In this document: positions 53,765 through 64,000 of the stretch, one piece after another | Layout: each line of letters begins with the position of its first letter | Numbering within the stretch: position 1 is the first letter of the stretch | Assembly (NCBI RefSeq): GCF_039555335.1 | Contig: NC_092641.1 | Span: forward strand, 30,006,848-30,070,847 | Source of the DNA: Amphiura filiformis | Taxonomy: Eukaryota > Echinodermata > Ophiuroidea > Amphilepidida > Amphiuridae | Direction of reading: 5' to 3' | Length of the DNA stretch: 64,000 nt | Position numbers and translations under genes: made by a program | The notes under the pieces: generated by a model | Seen by the model: the letters and a program-made list of their open reading frames with translations, nothing else | What the model was told of the DNA's origin: nothing | The model's database searches: none

Positions 53765-54100
53765 TGGGTGACCTAATCGACAGCCTCATCCCTCTACTTT
53801 TTCCTAGATATCAAAATGGAGATTTTGGCAACAGAAGAAAGCTCATATTTTTTTCATAATCCTTGTGAAATTTAAGGCCTAAAATATATTCCATTTAGAT
53901 GTTAATGAACGAAAGGGGATAGCCTCATCGTCAATTGTGGTATACCACACATACCAATCTGTGGGCCGTTGTGAAACACATTTTTACTTCCAATATCAAA
54001 ATGGCTAGTGCAATTTACATAGAAACTTGGGGATTGGATTATTTTGGCACAGGCCTCAATGTGAGGTACAAAACACAATACATGTACAAAAAAACCTTTA
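53765..54100. other. no recognised feature
   Basis: Two short related phrases (CATCAAAATGGAGAT / AATATCAAAATGGCTAG; AGCCTCATC twice) suggest a diverged duplication; nothing else. Confidence 0.35.
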
Positions 54101-54295
54101 AATAACATTATTAGAATATTTACAGTACATTTGTAAGTAATATCAAAAAATGTTTTGAATGTTATGAAAATGTGTTATACCCTTTATATAACCAGCCATT
54201 TGAACGTTTTCTGGGAACCAAATTCTAACCTTTTGCAAATAATGTCAAAAACATTTTTTCCTTCCTGTAAAGACTCACATAACATCTATTGATCT

Positions 54296-54523
54296 GCAAA
54301 CATAGTTCGTTTTGAACAATTCCAGTGCAAAATGATGTTGATCTACTCACATTTTTAGTGACGTTTCAACACTACACTAGTGGTTTCTTCAGACTGCAAC
54401 TCATCACATCTTGACTGCTTCCTTTTATAGTCAACAGGAGTGTAGTAGTGAAACGTCACTAAAATGTGAGTAGATCAACATCATTTTGCACTGCAGTTGT
54501 TCAAAACGAACCATGTTTACAGT
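54296..54523. mobile_element. 228 bp foldback element
   Basis: CAAAATGATGTTGATCTACT...GTGACGTTTCAAC on the left is inverted on the right (GTGAAACGTCACTAAAATGT...CATCATTTTGC). Arms of about 83 bp with few mismatches, loop about 60 bp. Confidence 0.85.
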
Positions 54524-55004
54524 TCAATCCAACATTCCAAATGAACTTGTTCAAAGAAAACATCTATTGATAAATAGAATGGCATGCACACAGTTCAAGA
54601 CAATTTATAGACAGATCAAGACACTTTAAGGACAGAATGAGGTACTAAAAGTATTCTATGAACCCCCTGTGGACTTTGCAGATAAAATGTTTTTAAAACA
54701 TTACAAACATGTTATAAATATGTTTTGGTTTAGGTATTTAAACGTTTCAATAACATTTAAATGTTGGGTTATATAGAAATCATGACAACATTTTTAAAAC
54801 GTTTTATATAGAAAACACTACATGTACAGCATTTTAAAAATGTTGTCATAATGTATAAAATAAATGTAATGTTTTGGCAAACATTTTATGCAGAATATTG
54901 TGTCAACAAATACATTACATATGTTAGAATGTTTTGCAGCAAATTTTTCAAAACTGTATTTGAATGCTATTAAACCATTTTATACTCTTTATATCCTTTA
55001 TATA

Positions 55005-55178
55005 CAGTGGCAACTCATTAACACAAACTCCATTAACATGAAATTTTTGATAACATGAAGTGTTTTTCAAGTCCCAAGCTTAAATTCTACGTTATAATGT
55101 AAACTGATATTGCACATGAATTTCTGTTAACACAGACCAAATTGGGAGCCGGGAGTTCGTGTTAGTGAGTTGCCACTG
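55005..55178. mobile_element. 174 bp pogo/Tigger-like MITE
   Basis: CAGTGGCAACTCATTAACAC at the left and (inverted) CAGTGGCAACTCACTAACAC at the right, flanked by TA at both ends (55003-55004 and 55179-55180). The terminal style matches pogo/Tigger elements of the Tc1-mariner superfamily. Confidence 0.8.
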
Positions 55179-55259
55179 TATATCACATTTAAAGGTTTTT
55201 TTGGTCAAACGTTTTGTGTTTGCTGGGAATAACATTGATTTCAAATGGAGTCACCCATT

Positions 55260-56385
55260 TGAAATTCATACTAAATGTAGCAACTATTTTAAACTGTTGC
55301 GATTAGGTAGTTCACAGCATGTTGCCAATGGTAGTGAGGTTTGGCAAAAATTGCATTGATCATTTCATAGCGAGTGTGTAGAAGAATTCTAATCACAGAT
55401 GGGTTGTTTTACAATCAGGGTACATTTGGGCTAAGCACCATATTGTGCCCTCTTTAAAATATTAGATAAAGTTATGATTAAAAGTTGGCATGCCTAATTA
55501 TTGGCCCAATTAGTTCCACCTAGAGCCACAAAGAAACTGTTTGAAATGCTTAGCAAATGATGAAAATATACATTTCTGTATGATTTTGAAACAAAATAGC
55601 TGTCTCATTATACCTTTGTGAACTTTGCAAATGATATACCACTACCACCAGTAACATAAAAACATATTTTGAATTTGACAGTTCAGAAGTAATGTTTGAA
55701 ACATGATTGTTCAAAATTGAGAACCATGTAAGATTGCGACTGTTTCATTAGTTGTACCATTTCTTCAAATTTATGTTGAAAATTCTGTCAAAAAATGTCC
55801 TCTCCGAATTCAGGCTCTTAATCCATAGTTAAAATTGACTCAAGACTAAAATTATATTTTCTTGAATTTAAACGCTAATATATTTTAAATATATCCTACA
55901 AACTCATAAAACACTAAGTCCACTCACACTTATTTTCCATGTATCACATGTTTGAAAGTTGGAAGTCAGGGTTCCGTCAAAATGTGTCCTCTCCAAAAAA
56001 TTGGACATACAGAAACATGTACATCATAGACACATTTCTGGGATAACTTGAAAATCTGAACACTTGACGCCCGAAATTTTACAGATTTCCTATTTGACCA
56101 ATCTACAATACAAAAAAAAAATAAATTGGGGAAAAACTAGATACTTCATTTTTCACCTCCAGTGAGACAATCTGTGTACCCTGATTGTAAAACAAGCCAG
56201 ATATACTTTTGTAGGTCCTGTGGTTCTTGAGTTATGTTGTAACGAGGGCTGATGTACAACAACACTTGTAAAACGTACATAACAAAAATTAATAAAGCAA
56301 GTTTTCAAAGCATATGATTTGTAGAGTGAACTTTTGCAAAATATCATGTGTTATTTTTCAATAATATATTGATTTAGATAAGGCT
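55260..56385 (+). repeat. third copy of the 8.3-9.9 kb repeat, interrupted
   Basis: CTATTTTAAACTGTTGCGAT through TTTCAATAATATATTGAT is collinear with 39270-39600 once the insertion 55401-56198 is removed. The 3' tail is missing. Confidence 0.8.
55401..56198. mobile_element. 798 bp MITE with GGTTGTTTTACAATCAGGGT inverted repeats
   Basis: Left GGGTTGTTTTACAATCAGGG and right (inverted) GGCTTGTTTTACAATCAGGG form a 24 bp inverted repeat with one mismatch. AGAT flanks both ends (55397-55400 and 56199-56202), and 39405-39420 shows the empty site. Non-coding interior. Confidence 0.9.
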
Positions 56386-56389
56386 GTGT

Positions 56390-56990
56390 GTGTCTTAAGT
56401 TGGGAACCTTTTGCGTGACACCGTCAAAATTCAAGAAATTTACGCCTTTTTTGATTCAAACGTTTGCCTTGCACAAACTAAACATCTCACCCTATTAAAA
56501 GTATACATATTTTTGAAGCTGTTACTCCAAGGAATTCAAAAATACCATTATTTTCTTGATAGGGGTAAGTGTGAAGTAGTTACAAGTACAGATATCAGTG
56601 ATTTTTCCATAAAAAAGTGTACCACTGAAAAAATTTGGTCCACTGATGAGATACATCCTAGAGTAAAATCAATGCCAGAATTGAATTATTCAAGGCAAGA
56701 GCTTTCTAAATATGTATAGTTTTAGAGGTATCCCTATAAAGGTAATCGTGATACATGAGGATGAAAATGACCTTCATAAAATTTGCTGTGAAAATTGTCA
56801 CATTGTTCTTTCAGCATAATGTGTAGGAAGATCATGTCCAGAGTGCTTTCTGGTTATACACACATGCTCTTTAAAACATCAAAAATACAAGTTATATAAC
56901 TATGAGCCTGTCTAACACTTTAATCCTCAGTTTTTACCCATCTTGGTTATCCTGGCTGAATCAAAGCGCAGCCACGATAATGAGCACAAA
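56390..56990. other. unassigned; 102-codon open frame at 56411-56719
   Basis: The plus frame contains DRGKCEVVTSTDISDFSIKK and other ordinary-looking text, but I recognise no domain and see no splice context. It may be part of the same decayed sequence as 57000-57615. Confidence 0.25.
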
Positions 56991-56999
56991 ATGTCTTCA

Positions 57000-57615
57000 T
57001 GGTCTGCATTTTGAAGAACACAATAATTTGCTTTTTTCTTGCTCTGTGAAAGGTCAATTGATACCAACATATACAAATGTACAATACAAATGTATTTTGC
57101 TTTGGTATAATGGCTTGTCTCTCATCTACTTTTAAACACCATTCTCTTGTCATCACTTGAGAATTATAATACTTTCCAACAATCACCTCATCTCCAATAG
57201 TCAGAATGAACAGAAGCTAGTACTTCATTTACTGTAATAATGTCTTCTGATTCAACTTTTAAACAAGTGGTAATCATATTGAATCACTTGATGGTTTAAT
57301 GGGAATTACTGAATCCTTGGCAAACAAGGCCATACAAGTTTGCCATTTCTTCAGTTTCAATGACACTTTTTTTGTTGGTGCTTTACTAGATGTAGTTTTG
57401 ATCTTTGCTGGTGGGTTATTCTGCAAACCTTACCAGGCCTTACAAGCTGAAAAGGCTTTACATATTTTTTGTTTTCAAAAGCATCAAAGTCAGTTTGTAA
57501 ACATGCCATACAATAACATGACAGCTCTCTGACATTCAGTTTTCCATCACAGTTAACAGATGCTACAGAGTGGAGCTTCCAGGCCATTACTTCTGTTTTT
57601 TGACACTGTGTCAAC
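57000..57615 (-). pseudogene. decayed coding sequence of unknown family
   Basis: The minus strand reads QKTEVMAWKLHSVASVNCDG, RELSCYCMACLQTDF and NKKYVKPFQLVRPG from 57605. After frame changes it continues VESEDIITVNEVLASVHSDY (about 57260) and VGKYYNSQVMTREWCLKVDE (about 57180). The cysteine-rich ELSCYCMACL piece and the order of fragments look like a real protein with at least two frame disruptions. Family not recognised. Confidence 0.4.
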
Positions 57616-57619
57616 TTTG

Positions 57620-58715
57620 CTCCGTGATAATTAAATTATCAGTTACCGTACATTAGACAATGTTGCATTTTATTTTAATATTAGTAAAATACTTAAAACA
57701 GCAATAATGAGAGGGGGTATAATGTTTTGACCTGTAGGACAATTTAGGTTTTTTTCCTTCCAAATAGTTCACAAAATTTCTGATGATCAGACTCATTAAT
57801 GGCAAAATTATTTTAGCCTTGCTAATTAACAACTCGTTAAATGTCATTTAAATCTAATAATTTAATTATTACAGGCCTACTATTTGTTTAATTCTTTATT
57901 AATTACTTAAAATACAGCATTTATGAGGGGGTGGATATTGGACCTCTATCACAGTGGTTCAAAACTCCCAACACAATTTCTGAATGTCAGAGCTTTTGTC
58001 GCATCATGGTTTTACTCTTACTTAGCAGCTCGTTAAGTGTCATTAATCTGTATAATTAAAGTAAAGTTTATAAAATATTACAGCAGAACTATTAATATGT
58101 CCATTCAAATACATCTATTGACCATACAATATTAAATTACTAAAAATTTCAAGTGAATCATAGTTGGTACCTCTTAAAATTCATTTTCCCCATAGAGATT
58201 ACATTGTACCGTGTCCGAAGATCCGTGTCCGTGATCCTCCCAATTTGCACTTCGTTGACTTATTGGTTCGTAAAATTAATTAGCAATGTCGTATTTCTTA
58301 TCTTTTGGTACCATGTTCAATAGGCCTAATGTTCAAGCAGAATAAATAAGCTTTCAAATGAATGTAAACTTGAAGGATTATGATGCTGTCTTCATAGTTT
58401 AATTAAAGAGAAAAGTTGAAATTTTCAGTCAAAATGTCACACCTCCCACTTTTTCAGTGTCCCAGCTCAAGACATGTGGCCATAAGGAAAATTGAGTTGT
58501 TGTTTTGTTGGGTTTTTTTGCTGCTTCACCAAACAATACTTAGTCAACCCTTAAGATGATGTCTTCAATAGGGGATGTATAAATTTCACCCGTAGAGTAG
58601 CCCCTTAATTAGCTGTCTGGACAGACTCAGTTACAGACCAAAAAGTGATCCTAGTGAGACTTGACATCAAGACATTACACTAGGCAAACTTTCTGCACTC
58701 GGTTCTGTCTGGCTC
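57620..58715. other. no recognised gene; 3' flank of the zinc-finger gene
   Basis: AT-rich. AACTCGTTAAATGTCATT and CAGCTCGTTAAGTGTCATTA (57830 and 58025) mark a weak tandem duplication of about 195 bp. Confidence 0.4.
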
Positions 58716-58722
58716 ACAATTA

Positions 58723-60294
58723 CTAAAGATTATTGGATGATATTGCTGATGTCACTGATCCCGAAACTGGTATTTTCAAAGACACTTTCATCTTTCCTTG
58801 AAGTAACATATCAACCATGTTATTTGGAGTCTCAGTGTTGATTACAAACACACCCTTATCATCTTTTGACAATGACTTGCCATCCTGCTCCTTACATGTA
58901 TGTCCTTCAACAGTTAAACCTTGCACTGACTGATTCCCAAGTGGATTTCTTCCACTCATCAATAGCTCGCCTGTTTTGCCTGCATTCACGCCATCATTTG
59001 AATGGCAAGACATATTGGGGTTAATGTTTAACTGACCACCTTTTTCAGAATTACTATTGTTTTCATAGTTTATCTGCAGTTTGGTGGAATTTGGTGGCCT
59101 TCCCAGTTTTGTTTTTGGTGCAGTTTTGGCCTCGGGTGATTGTCCTTTTTCCTCACATGACTGCCCTAAAAGTGGTATCTGCCGGTGCTGTCGATTTAAA
59201 TGAGCTTCTAATTTCAGATTGCAACTAAATTTCATCGCACACTGATCACATTTGTAGCCAATATCAGTATGATTTTCCTTCATATGCGTCATCAATAGGT
59301 GGCGCTCTATCATCTCTACATCGCACACTAGACATCTGTTGCTCTTCGCACTAAATAAGGCTTTATGAACAAACTTTAGATGATTATTATAACCATTACT
59401 AGTCACAAATGTACATTCACACAAATCACATTTGATTTGTTTGTCTTTTTCATGTTTCCTAAGATGAATGTCCATCCTCCTCTCGAGAGGAAAACCTTTG
59501 TTGCAATATTTGCATTTGAAAGGTTTATCTTCATTGGCAAGATGACAATATTCGTGTTCAACTTTCCCTTTTAAAGTTGAACAACCTTTTCCGCAAGTTC
59601 CGCAGTGATGCGGATACCTCTTGTTATGCGTCGTTTGTGTGTGTTTGTGCCAATCATGTTTTGTTTTGGCACGATAATCACATTTCTCGCATTTGAAAGG
59701 TCTTTCAAGAGAATGAGATGCAAAATGTCGACCCAAATCTTTACGACAAGTAAAGCTTTTATTGCACTTTTCACACCTGTGCACAGCTCCCGAGGTTGTT
59801 TTTTGTTGCTTTAATATTTCATCCGCCATTTGACCCACCTCATTTGGCAATGTTAATGTTAGCCCTGAATCCTTTCCAATATTTGCATTTTGTGTATACT
59901 TTCCTGCTCGCATCTCAGTGGTAACAGTTGCGATTGATTCACCACAGCCTAGTTGGTCTACAATTCCCATCAATTGTTCTACTTTTCCAATACCAGCATG
60001 TTCTGTCAGTTTTCTTCCTCCCATCTCAGTGCTAACAGTTGAGTGACAACCATTCATTTGCTCTACTAACCGAGATGCTTGTTGAACCTCAACATCATAT
60101 GCATTCAAGTCTTGTAGAGTGATCCCCTTTGTCCAATCATGGTGTTGCGATTCATTGGATTCTGTGCATGTTACCCTATGACTGTCAACTATACCATTGA
60201 TGATGTTCTCAAGTTGAAGACCTCTTGTGTGAGGGCAGGCTATCAACGGGAGTCCTTTACTCCTCAGATGCTCTGTTACCATGGTGTTAACTAC
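58723..60294 (-). CDS. C2H2 zinc-finger protein, last exon (7 fingers)
   Basis: The exon begins after an acceptor (TATTTTCCAG|GTAGTT at 60295/60294), is in phase 0 and ends with a stop at 58723-58725. The first ~170 residues are non-finger, with two copies of an EMGGRKLTEHAGIGK / EMRAGKYTQNANIGK phrase. Seven C2H2 fingers follow: CEKCNKSFTCRKDLGRHFAS, FKCEKCDYRAKTKHDWHKH, a CGTCGKGCSTLKG finger, FKCKYCNKGFPLERRMDIH, IKCDLCECTFVTSNGYNNH, a CLVCDVEMIERHL finger and YKCDQCAMKFSCNLKLEAH. A basic KTKLGRPPNS (AT-hook-like core) and a low-complexity tail end the protein. Linkers are mostly non-TGEKP. Likely a DNA-binding nuclear factor; no orthologue can be named. The internal ATG at 60280 could start a shorter form. 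Confidence 0.88.
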   Translation of the reverse strand, partial: VVNTMVTEHLRSKGLPLIACPHTRGLQLENIINGIVDSHRVTCTESNESQHHDWTKGITLQDLNAYDVEVQQASRLVEQMNGCHSTVSTEMGGRKLTEHAGIGKVEQLMGIVDQLGCGESIATVTTEMRAGKYTQNANIGKDSGLTLTLPNEVGQMADEILKQQKTTSGAVHRCEKCNKSFTCRKDLGRHFASHSLERPFKCEKCDYRAKTKHDWHKHTQTTHNKRYPHHCGTCGKGCSTLKGKVEHEYCHLANEDKPFKCKYCNKGFPLERRMDIHLRKHEKDKQIKCDLCECTFVTSNGYNNHLKFVHKALFSAKSNRCLVCDVEMIERHLLMTHMKENHTDIGYKCDQCAMKFSCNLKLEAHLNRQHRQIPLLGQSCEEKGQSPEAKTAPKTKLGRPPNSTKLQINYENNSNSEKGGQLNINPNMSCHSNDGVNAGKTGELLMSGRNPLGNQSVQGLTVEGHTCKEQDGKSLSKDDKGVFVINTETPNNMVDMLLQGKMKVSLKIPVSGSVTSAISSNNL

Positions 60295-60549
60295 CTGGAA
60301 AATATGATTTTTAGAGAAACAGAACAAAATACAACATTATCATATATCAAAGCAGGATTGATATTTTGTAACACTTTTCACTTTGTCAATGTGATCTAGG
60401 TTCTTATAAATATTGCTGTGCTATGATTATGAATCTGAAATAAACTTATTGTACAAAAATGTATATTAGAATTTAAACAAAATATTATTTTATCACTTGA
60501 ATTTGACTGTGTTCAGGGAGGCTTCAGCTTGAGCTTGTCTTTGCATGAT

Positions 60550-60661
60550 ATAAATTTTATCGCATACTTTCAGCTGTTGTTTCTTGTTCTTGCTCACATT
60601 TGGTTGCTTTTGTTGAGTATCCCCATCCACAAACATTCAACCATTCACACAAGTCAGTTAC
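60550..60661 (-). CDS. possible upstream exon of the zinc-finger gene
   Basis: After an acceptor (CATGTTTATTTAG|GTAACT) the minus strand reads VTDLCEWLNVCGWGYSTKAT. Candidate donors at AAAT|GTGAGC or GAAA|GTATGC leave in phase 1, whereas the last exon needs phase 0, so another exon is missing or the assignment is wrong. Confidence 0.3.
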
Positions 60662-60676
60662 CTAAATAAACATGTC

Positions 60677-61136
60677 AAAAAAAGTAACTAACCCCCAATA
60701 AATAATGGCCATTATTCAAAAACGGGCTATTGTATTACAAATCTGTAAAATGTGTTGGAAGCAGAATTTATATCTGCTCATTTTGACACCTCATTTGATA
60801 TGATAGCACAGAAAACAATAAAACACCAGTCAATTTAATGTAGTGAGGTCCAAATTTGAAAGTTGCACTTACAACAATACAAAAACACTCAGATCATTAT
60901 ACAGATTTCCTTTCATTATACTGAAAACAAATCAATAGAGTTTACTGCAACTTTCAAATCTTGGGTTACATTGATTTAAATGTACACTGTGACGTCAATA
61001 TTTAGTCAATTGCTACAAATGAGGGGTCAAAATGTGCAAAAATAAATTCTGCTACCAACACATTTCACAGATGTGTAATACCATCGCCCGTTTTTGAATA
61101 ATGGTCATTATTTAAGGGGGGTTAGTTACTTTTTTT
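60677..61136. mobile_element. 460 bp foldback element
   Basis: AAAAAAAGTAACTAACCCCC and ATTATTCAAAAACGGGC on the left are inverted on the right (GCCCGTTTTTGAATAATGG..., GGGGGGTTAGTTACTTTTTT). Arms run about 200 bp, somewhat diverged. It abuts the candidate exon at 60.66 kb. Confidence 0.85.
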
Positions 61137-61560
61137 GAGATGTTTAGATGGTGTAACAATTTTGTTATTAAAGGAATTAAAGCACTCTGTGCTCGAACTT
61201 TCAAGTCCATTTTTCTTTCCTGAATTATCATTTGCTAACTTGCACCGGTATTTTATTGTAAATTTGGAAATTCAATCAATATCACTATTATTACAGTATT
61301 TAATTGGAGCATATGGCAATACAGTTTCATACATTCAGCATTTGTTTGGCCGGATTTTGGACCTTTTTTATTTGTTCAAAGATGACAACTATTAATTTCC
61401 TCATCAGGCCTCAATGTCACTTCAGTCAAGTCAAAATACGTAGATATCAGCTTGCCCAACCAGATATTTTACTTGCCCTGTTTACCAAATTTATAGAATA
61501 TTCACCTTAGCGTAATTTTACTAAGACACAAGACAAGACGACAAATACTTGGGTCTACCA

Positions 61561-61965
61561 TGGGAGGGCGAGATAGCGCAGCGGTAATTCCCTCGCTTTG
61601 CACCACTGAGGTCCCGGGTTCAAGCCCCGGCGCGGCCCAAGGACTCATGTGCACTTGGTTTATATTCCATGCTCGCTCTCGCAGGTTTTCTCCGGGATCT
61701 CCGGTTTCCTCCTGTATCGCAAAAATCAGTGATTAGTTGTTTGGTTATCAAAAACTTCCTTCACCCAATGGAATTTGGGGAGCTGCACAGATAATTGGTG
61801 GATGTTACAATCCAAATGCGGATAGGTGTGCGCCGTTCGGCAGCAACCTAGTTGATGCGATTTGATTGTGATGATTCACCATTGCAGCGAAATTACAGCG
61901 CTTTGAGTCCTCTAAGATCTGGAGAAAGGCGCTTTATAAATCCAAAATTTATTTATATATTATAT
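61561..61965 (+). mobile_element. tRNA-derived SINE (~400 bp)
   Basis: The head has an A box TAGCGCAGCGG and a B box GGGTTCAAGCCCC. The body contains GGTTTTCTCCGGGATCTCCG followed by GTTTCCTCC, the conserved central domain seen in several animal SINEs. The 3' tail AGCGCTTTGAGTCC...AAGGCGCTTTATAAATCC ends in a short ATTT run. Nearly full length. Confidence 0.88.
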
Positions 61966-62072
61966 ACCAATACAATGAATACATTGAAAGTGAGACAAAA
62001 TCACAGGGTAATAATAATTGTGTCTCAGTATCTCTGCACCATCCTGTACTGCACCCATTATACATACCTCCT

Positions 62073-62225
62073 TGACAAGATCATGAAGTGATGCGGTTTG
62101 TGTTTCTGCATCTCTGACCCATGCTGCAGGTGTCCATCTGACCCCTGGGGTGTATGGTGTAGACACATTCACAGCATGTGACTGCAACTGCCAATTCATG
62201 TTCACAACATCTATCAGAGGAATTC
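62073..62225 (-). CDS. possible upstream coding exon (minus strand)
   Basis: Bounded by ATTTGATGCAG|AATTCC (acceptor) and CAAGGAG|GTATGT (donor). Reads MNWQLQSHAVNVSTPYTPG, RWTPAAWVRDAETQTASL and HDLVKE in one frame with normal-looking composition. Phase 0 at the donor fits the 60.66 kb exon. Could belong to the zinc-finger gene; no domain recognised. Confidence 0.4.
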
Positions 62226-62229
62226 TGCA

Positions 62230-62640
62230 TCAAATTTGAAGGAAAAATTTAAAAAATATGTAATCATATACCAGGAAATTATAATCAGGCCTTTAAATAG
62301 CAAGGATATTGGGGGGTACATGGAATCTCCAAAATGTGGAGCTGTTTTAACCTGCTGTAGTTTTAAAATGAAAAACATTAAAAATCTGTCCCTAATTCTT
62401 CCATTAAATTTGGACCTCTTTGGACATTATTTTTACCCTGAAAAGTGGCCTTTTTGTCTGGGGTGGAGACTTCTACAAATTCATACCAAAGGTAACAAAA
62501 GGGTTGGTTGGGGATCACATTTTTAAGTATCACTAAATAATTTAGAGTTGCGGTTGTCTAAAATGTAGACTATATTTGAGGGCTGTAATCGGTGTACATG
62601 TCACGTTTTGAATAGTGAGTGAGAAGTGACCAAATTTGTG
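62230..62640. other. no recognised feature
   Basis: The 96-codon plus frame at 62236-62526 has no recognisable domain. Confidence 0.35.
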
Positions 62641-62649
62641 CATACCACA

Positions 62650-63145
62650 AACACCGTCATCATCCCTATACCTTTGTGTCAAAAATTGCCATGATAGTAC
62701 GGCGAATCCTCAATAGCTACGCATGGCGATTTTGTTCGAGATAGGCCGAGCGACTCAGGCTAAGCATAGTACGACTATCATATGAGATACCATCAAGTTC
62801 TATTCTACACATTATTACGATTTGCGCATGCTCTAGTATCCCATATGGTGTTGCCATTACAAGGAAATTTGATTGTTTTGAGGTAAAACCAAGGTTTTGT
62901 TTTTAAATACACTAACTTGAAATTAAATACACTAATTAGCGGCCATCACTGTTTGCTCTGGATACATTAATTTTTACTGCATTTTTAAATCGAAAGTTAA
63001 AATTGTGATATATTTAATTTTGATAATTATATAAAGGAACACATTTATGATCCAGGTGCGTGTATAATAGAAAATTCGATCACACATGTATATCACAATG
63101 CATAACTTTCTTTATCTGTGTCAACAATAGAATATTAATCACCAA
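62650..63145 (-). repeat. dispersed ~500 bp repeat, minus copy
   Basis: Inverted counterpart of 25600-26150, with matching blocks in reverse order (ATAGGCCGAGCGACTCAGGC, TTCTACACATTATTACGATT, ACTTTCTTTATCTGTGTCAA). Confidence 0.75.
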
Positions 63146-63149
63146 CGGA

Positions 63150-64000
63150 GTATGAAGCTTTATGAAAAAAATATTTATAATATAGCGTGTTGACACTGTG
63201 CCACGTGTATTGGGCCAAACTACTCTGGCAATGATACATGATGATCTAAGGCTAAAGCTCTCAAATCAATCCAATGCAGAAAACAATCCAAATGTATGTC
63301 TTTTCTTCACTATACTTCATGACTTTGGACCGTGGAAGTAAAAAGGGCTAAATCTAAACCTTCAAATTATCGGTCGATCTGTTAATCTGACATCAGTGTG
63401 CAGCAAAGTTTTTGAAAACCGGGCAAAACAGACACTTTTTATCGCCGTATCGGTATGATATTTTTGTATTGGTGTTGCCCTATTGTGCAGAGCTACTACG
63501 GTATATGGGTTCCCTGTATATGGGTTCCCTGTACTACTCCTTACTCGATCCTGACTGGTATCCCAGGCTAGGTACGTTCATAAAATTTTGAAGTTCAATA
63601 TTTTTAGCTGAAAGTTCTTTCATTTGAAAGAGAATCAAATTACCTAAACAATAAGGGGTCAATCATGTTTCTAGTGCATATACCGTAACCACCCGGGTAT
63701 AAGCCCACCTTCGGCTATAAGCCCACCCCCTATTTTTCAAAATATTCTGGAAACAAGGGTGCACTCAGGTATAAGCCCAGTACTAAATTTTGGCCAAGTT
63801 CTTAAATCAAATCAATGCTTTGCTCTCACATTTAAGAACAAATATAAAAAAAATATCAGTTGATAATTAACATTCCACACTTATAATTTTAAGAAATTGA
63901 CATAGAAGATAGAAATTACTGGTACATTGGGCATACATACAAATGAGGGTGATTGTTCTTATTTTTAAATTCAAGCACTAGCCCCTCCCCGGTTATAAGC
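63150..64000. repeat. TATAAGCCCACC-type repeat at the right window edge
   Basis: From 63690 GGTATAAGCCCACC, CGGCTATAAGCCCACC, GGTATAAGCCCAG and CCGGTTATAAGC recur at irregular spacing and continue past the window. 63150-63680 shows only a tandem pair of GTATATGGGTTCCCT (about 63500-63530). Confidence 0.5.

Larger units (their letters stand above)
54105..55228. repeat. AACGTTTT-family remnants with nested MITEs
   Basis: Family text at 54105-54262, 54690-55000 and 55181-55228, ending AAACGTTTTGTGTTTGCTGGG (described). It is interrupted by the foldback at 54296-54523 and by the pogo/Tigger-like MITE at 55005-55178. Confidence 0.65.

Overview
This window is eukaryotic nuclear DNA: AT-rich, intron-bearing and crowded with transposable elements. 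Interstitial (CCCTAA)n telomere-type DNA, an apextrin-like (ApeC) gene, an NXPE-family gene and tRNA-headed SINEs with the deuterostome-style 3' tail all fit a marine invertebrate deuterostome (echinoderm or hemichordate most likely, cephalochordate possible). The phylum is inference. No bacterial operon, CRISPR array or complete rRNA/tRNA gene was seen.

Three host genes can be reconstructed. (1) An apextrin-like gene on +, with a likely TATA box and non-coding exon near 19.09-19.17 kb and coding exons at 21839-21929, 24090-24380, 39038-39243 and 40407-40559. It encodes about 246 aa: a signal peptide plus one ApeC domain. Intron phases agree at every junction. Its 14.7 kb third intron is packed with mobile DNA. 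(2) An NXPE-family gene on +, with exons at 50106-50255, 50594-51321, 51911-51963 and 52651-53429. It encodes about 569 aa: a signal anchor, an NXPE region and a C-terminal PC-esterase domain with a GDS motif. (3) A seven-finger C2H2 zinc-finger gene on -, whose last exon is 58723-60294, with possible upstream exons near 60.6 and 62.1 kb.

The rest is mostly repeats. 0-18 kb holds decayed LINE reverse transcriptases (1-840, 3020-3590, 11640-11960), an RTE-like LINE (14.4-17.4 kb) broken by a 628 bp insertion, a solo-LTR-like insertion (4804-5969), a 47 bp minisatellite split by a nested retroposed element (7.3-10.1 kb) and a mariner-like element (10607-11605). 18-41 kb holds the apextrin gene with hAT-like and mariner-like MITEs, a telomere-repeat array inside an inverted-repeat element, a repeat-motif element (30.2-31.3 kb), two head-to-head Penelope-like elements (32.6-35.6 kb, one with a hammerhead-ribozyme-like motif) and long hairpins (37.4 and 38.5 kb). 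41-64 kb holds the NXPE and zinc-finger genes among foldback elements, a 0.7 kb polypurine tract and a tRNA-derived SINE.

Several insertions can be dated relative to each other, because the window also contains an uninterrupted copy of the host repeat (an empty site). The three host genes show no evident functional linkage. Apextrin-like proteins bind bacterial cell-wall material in other invertebrates and NXPE proteins act on the cell surface or in the Golgi, but co-regulation cannot be argued from this sequence.
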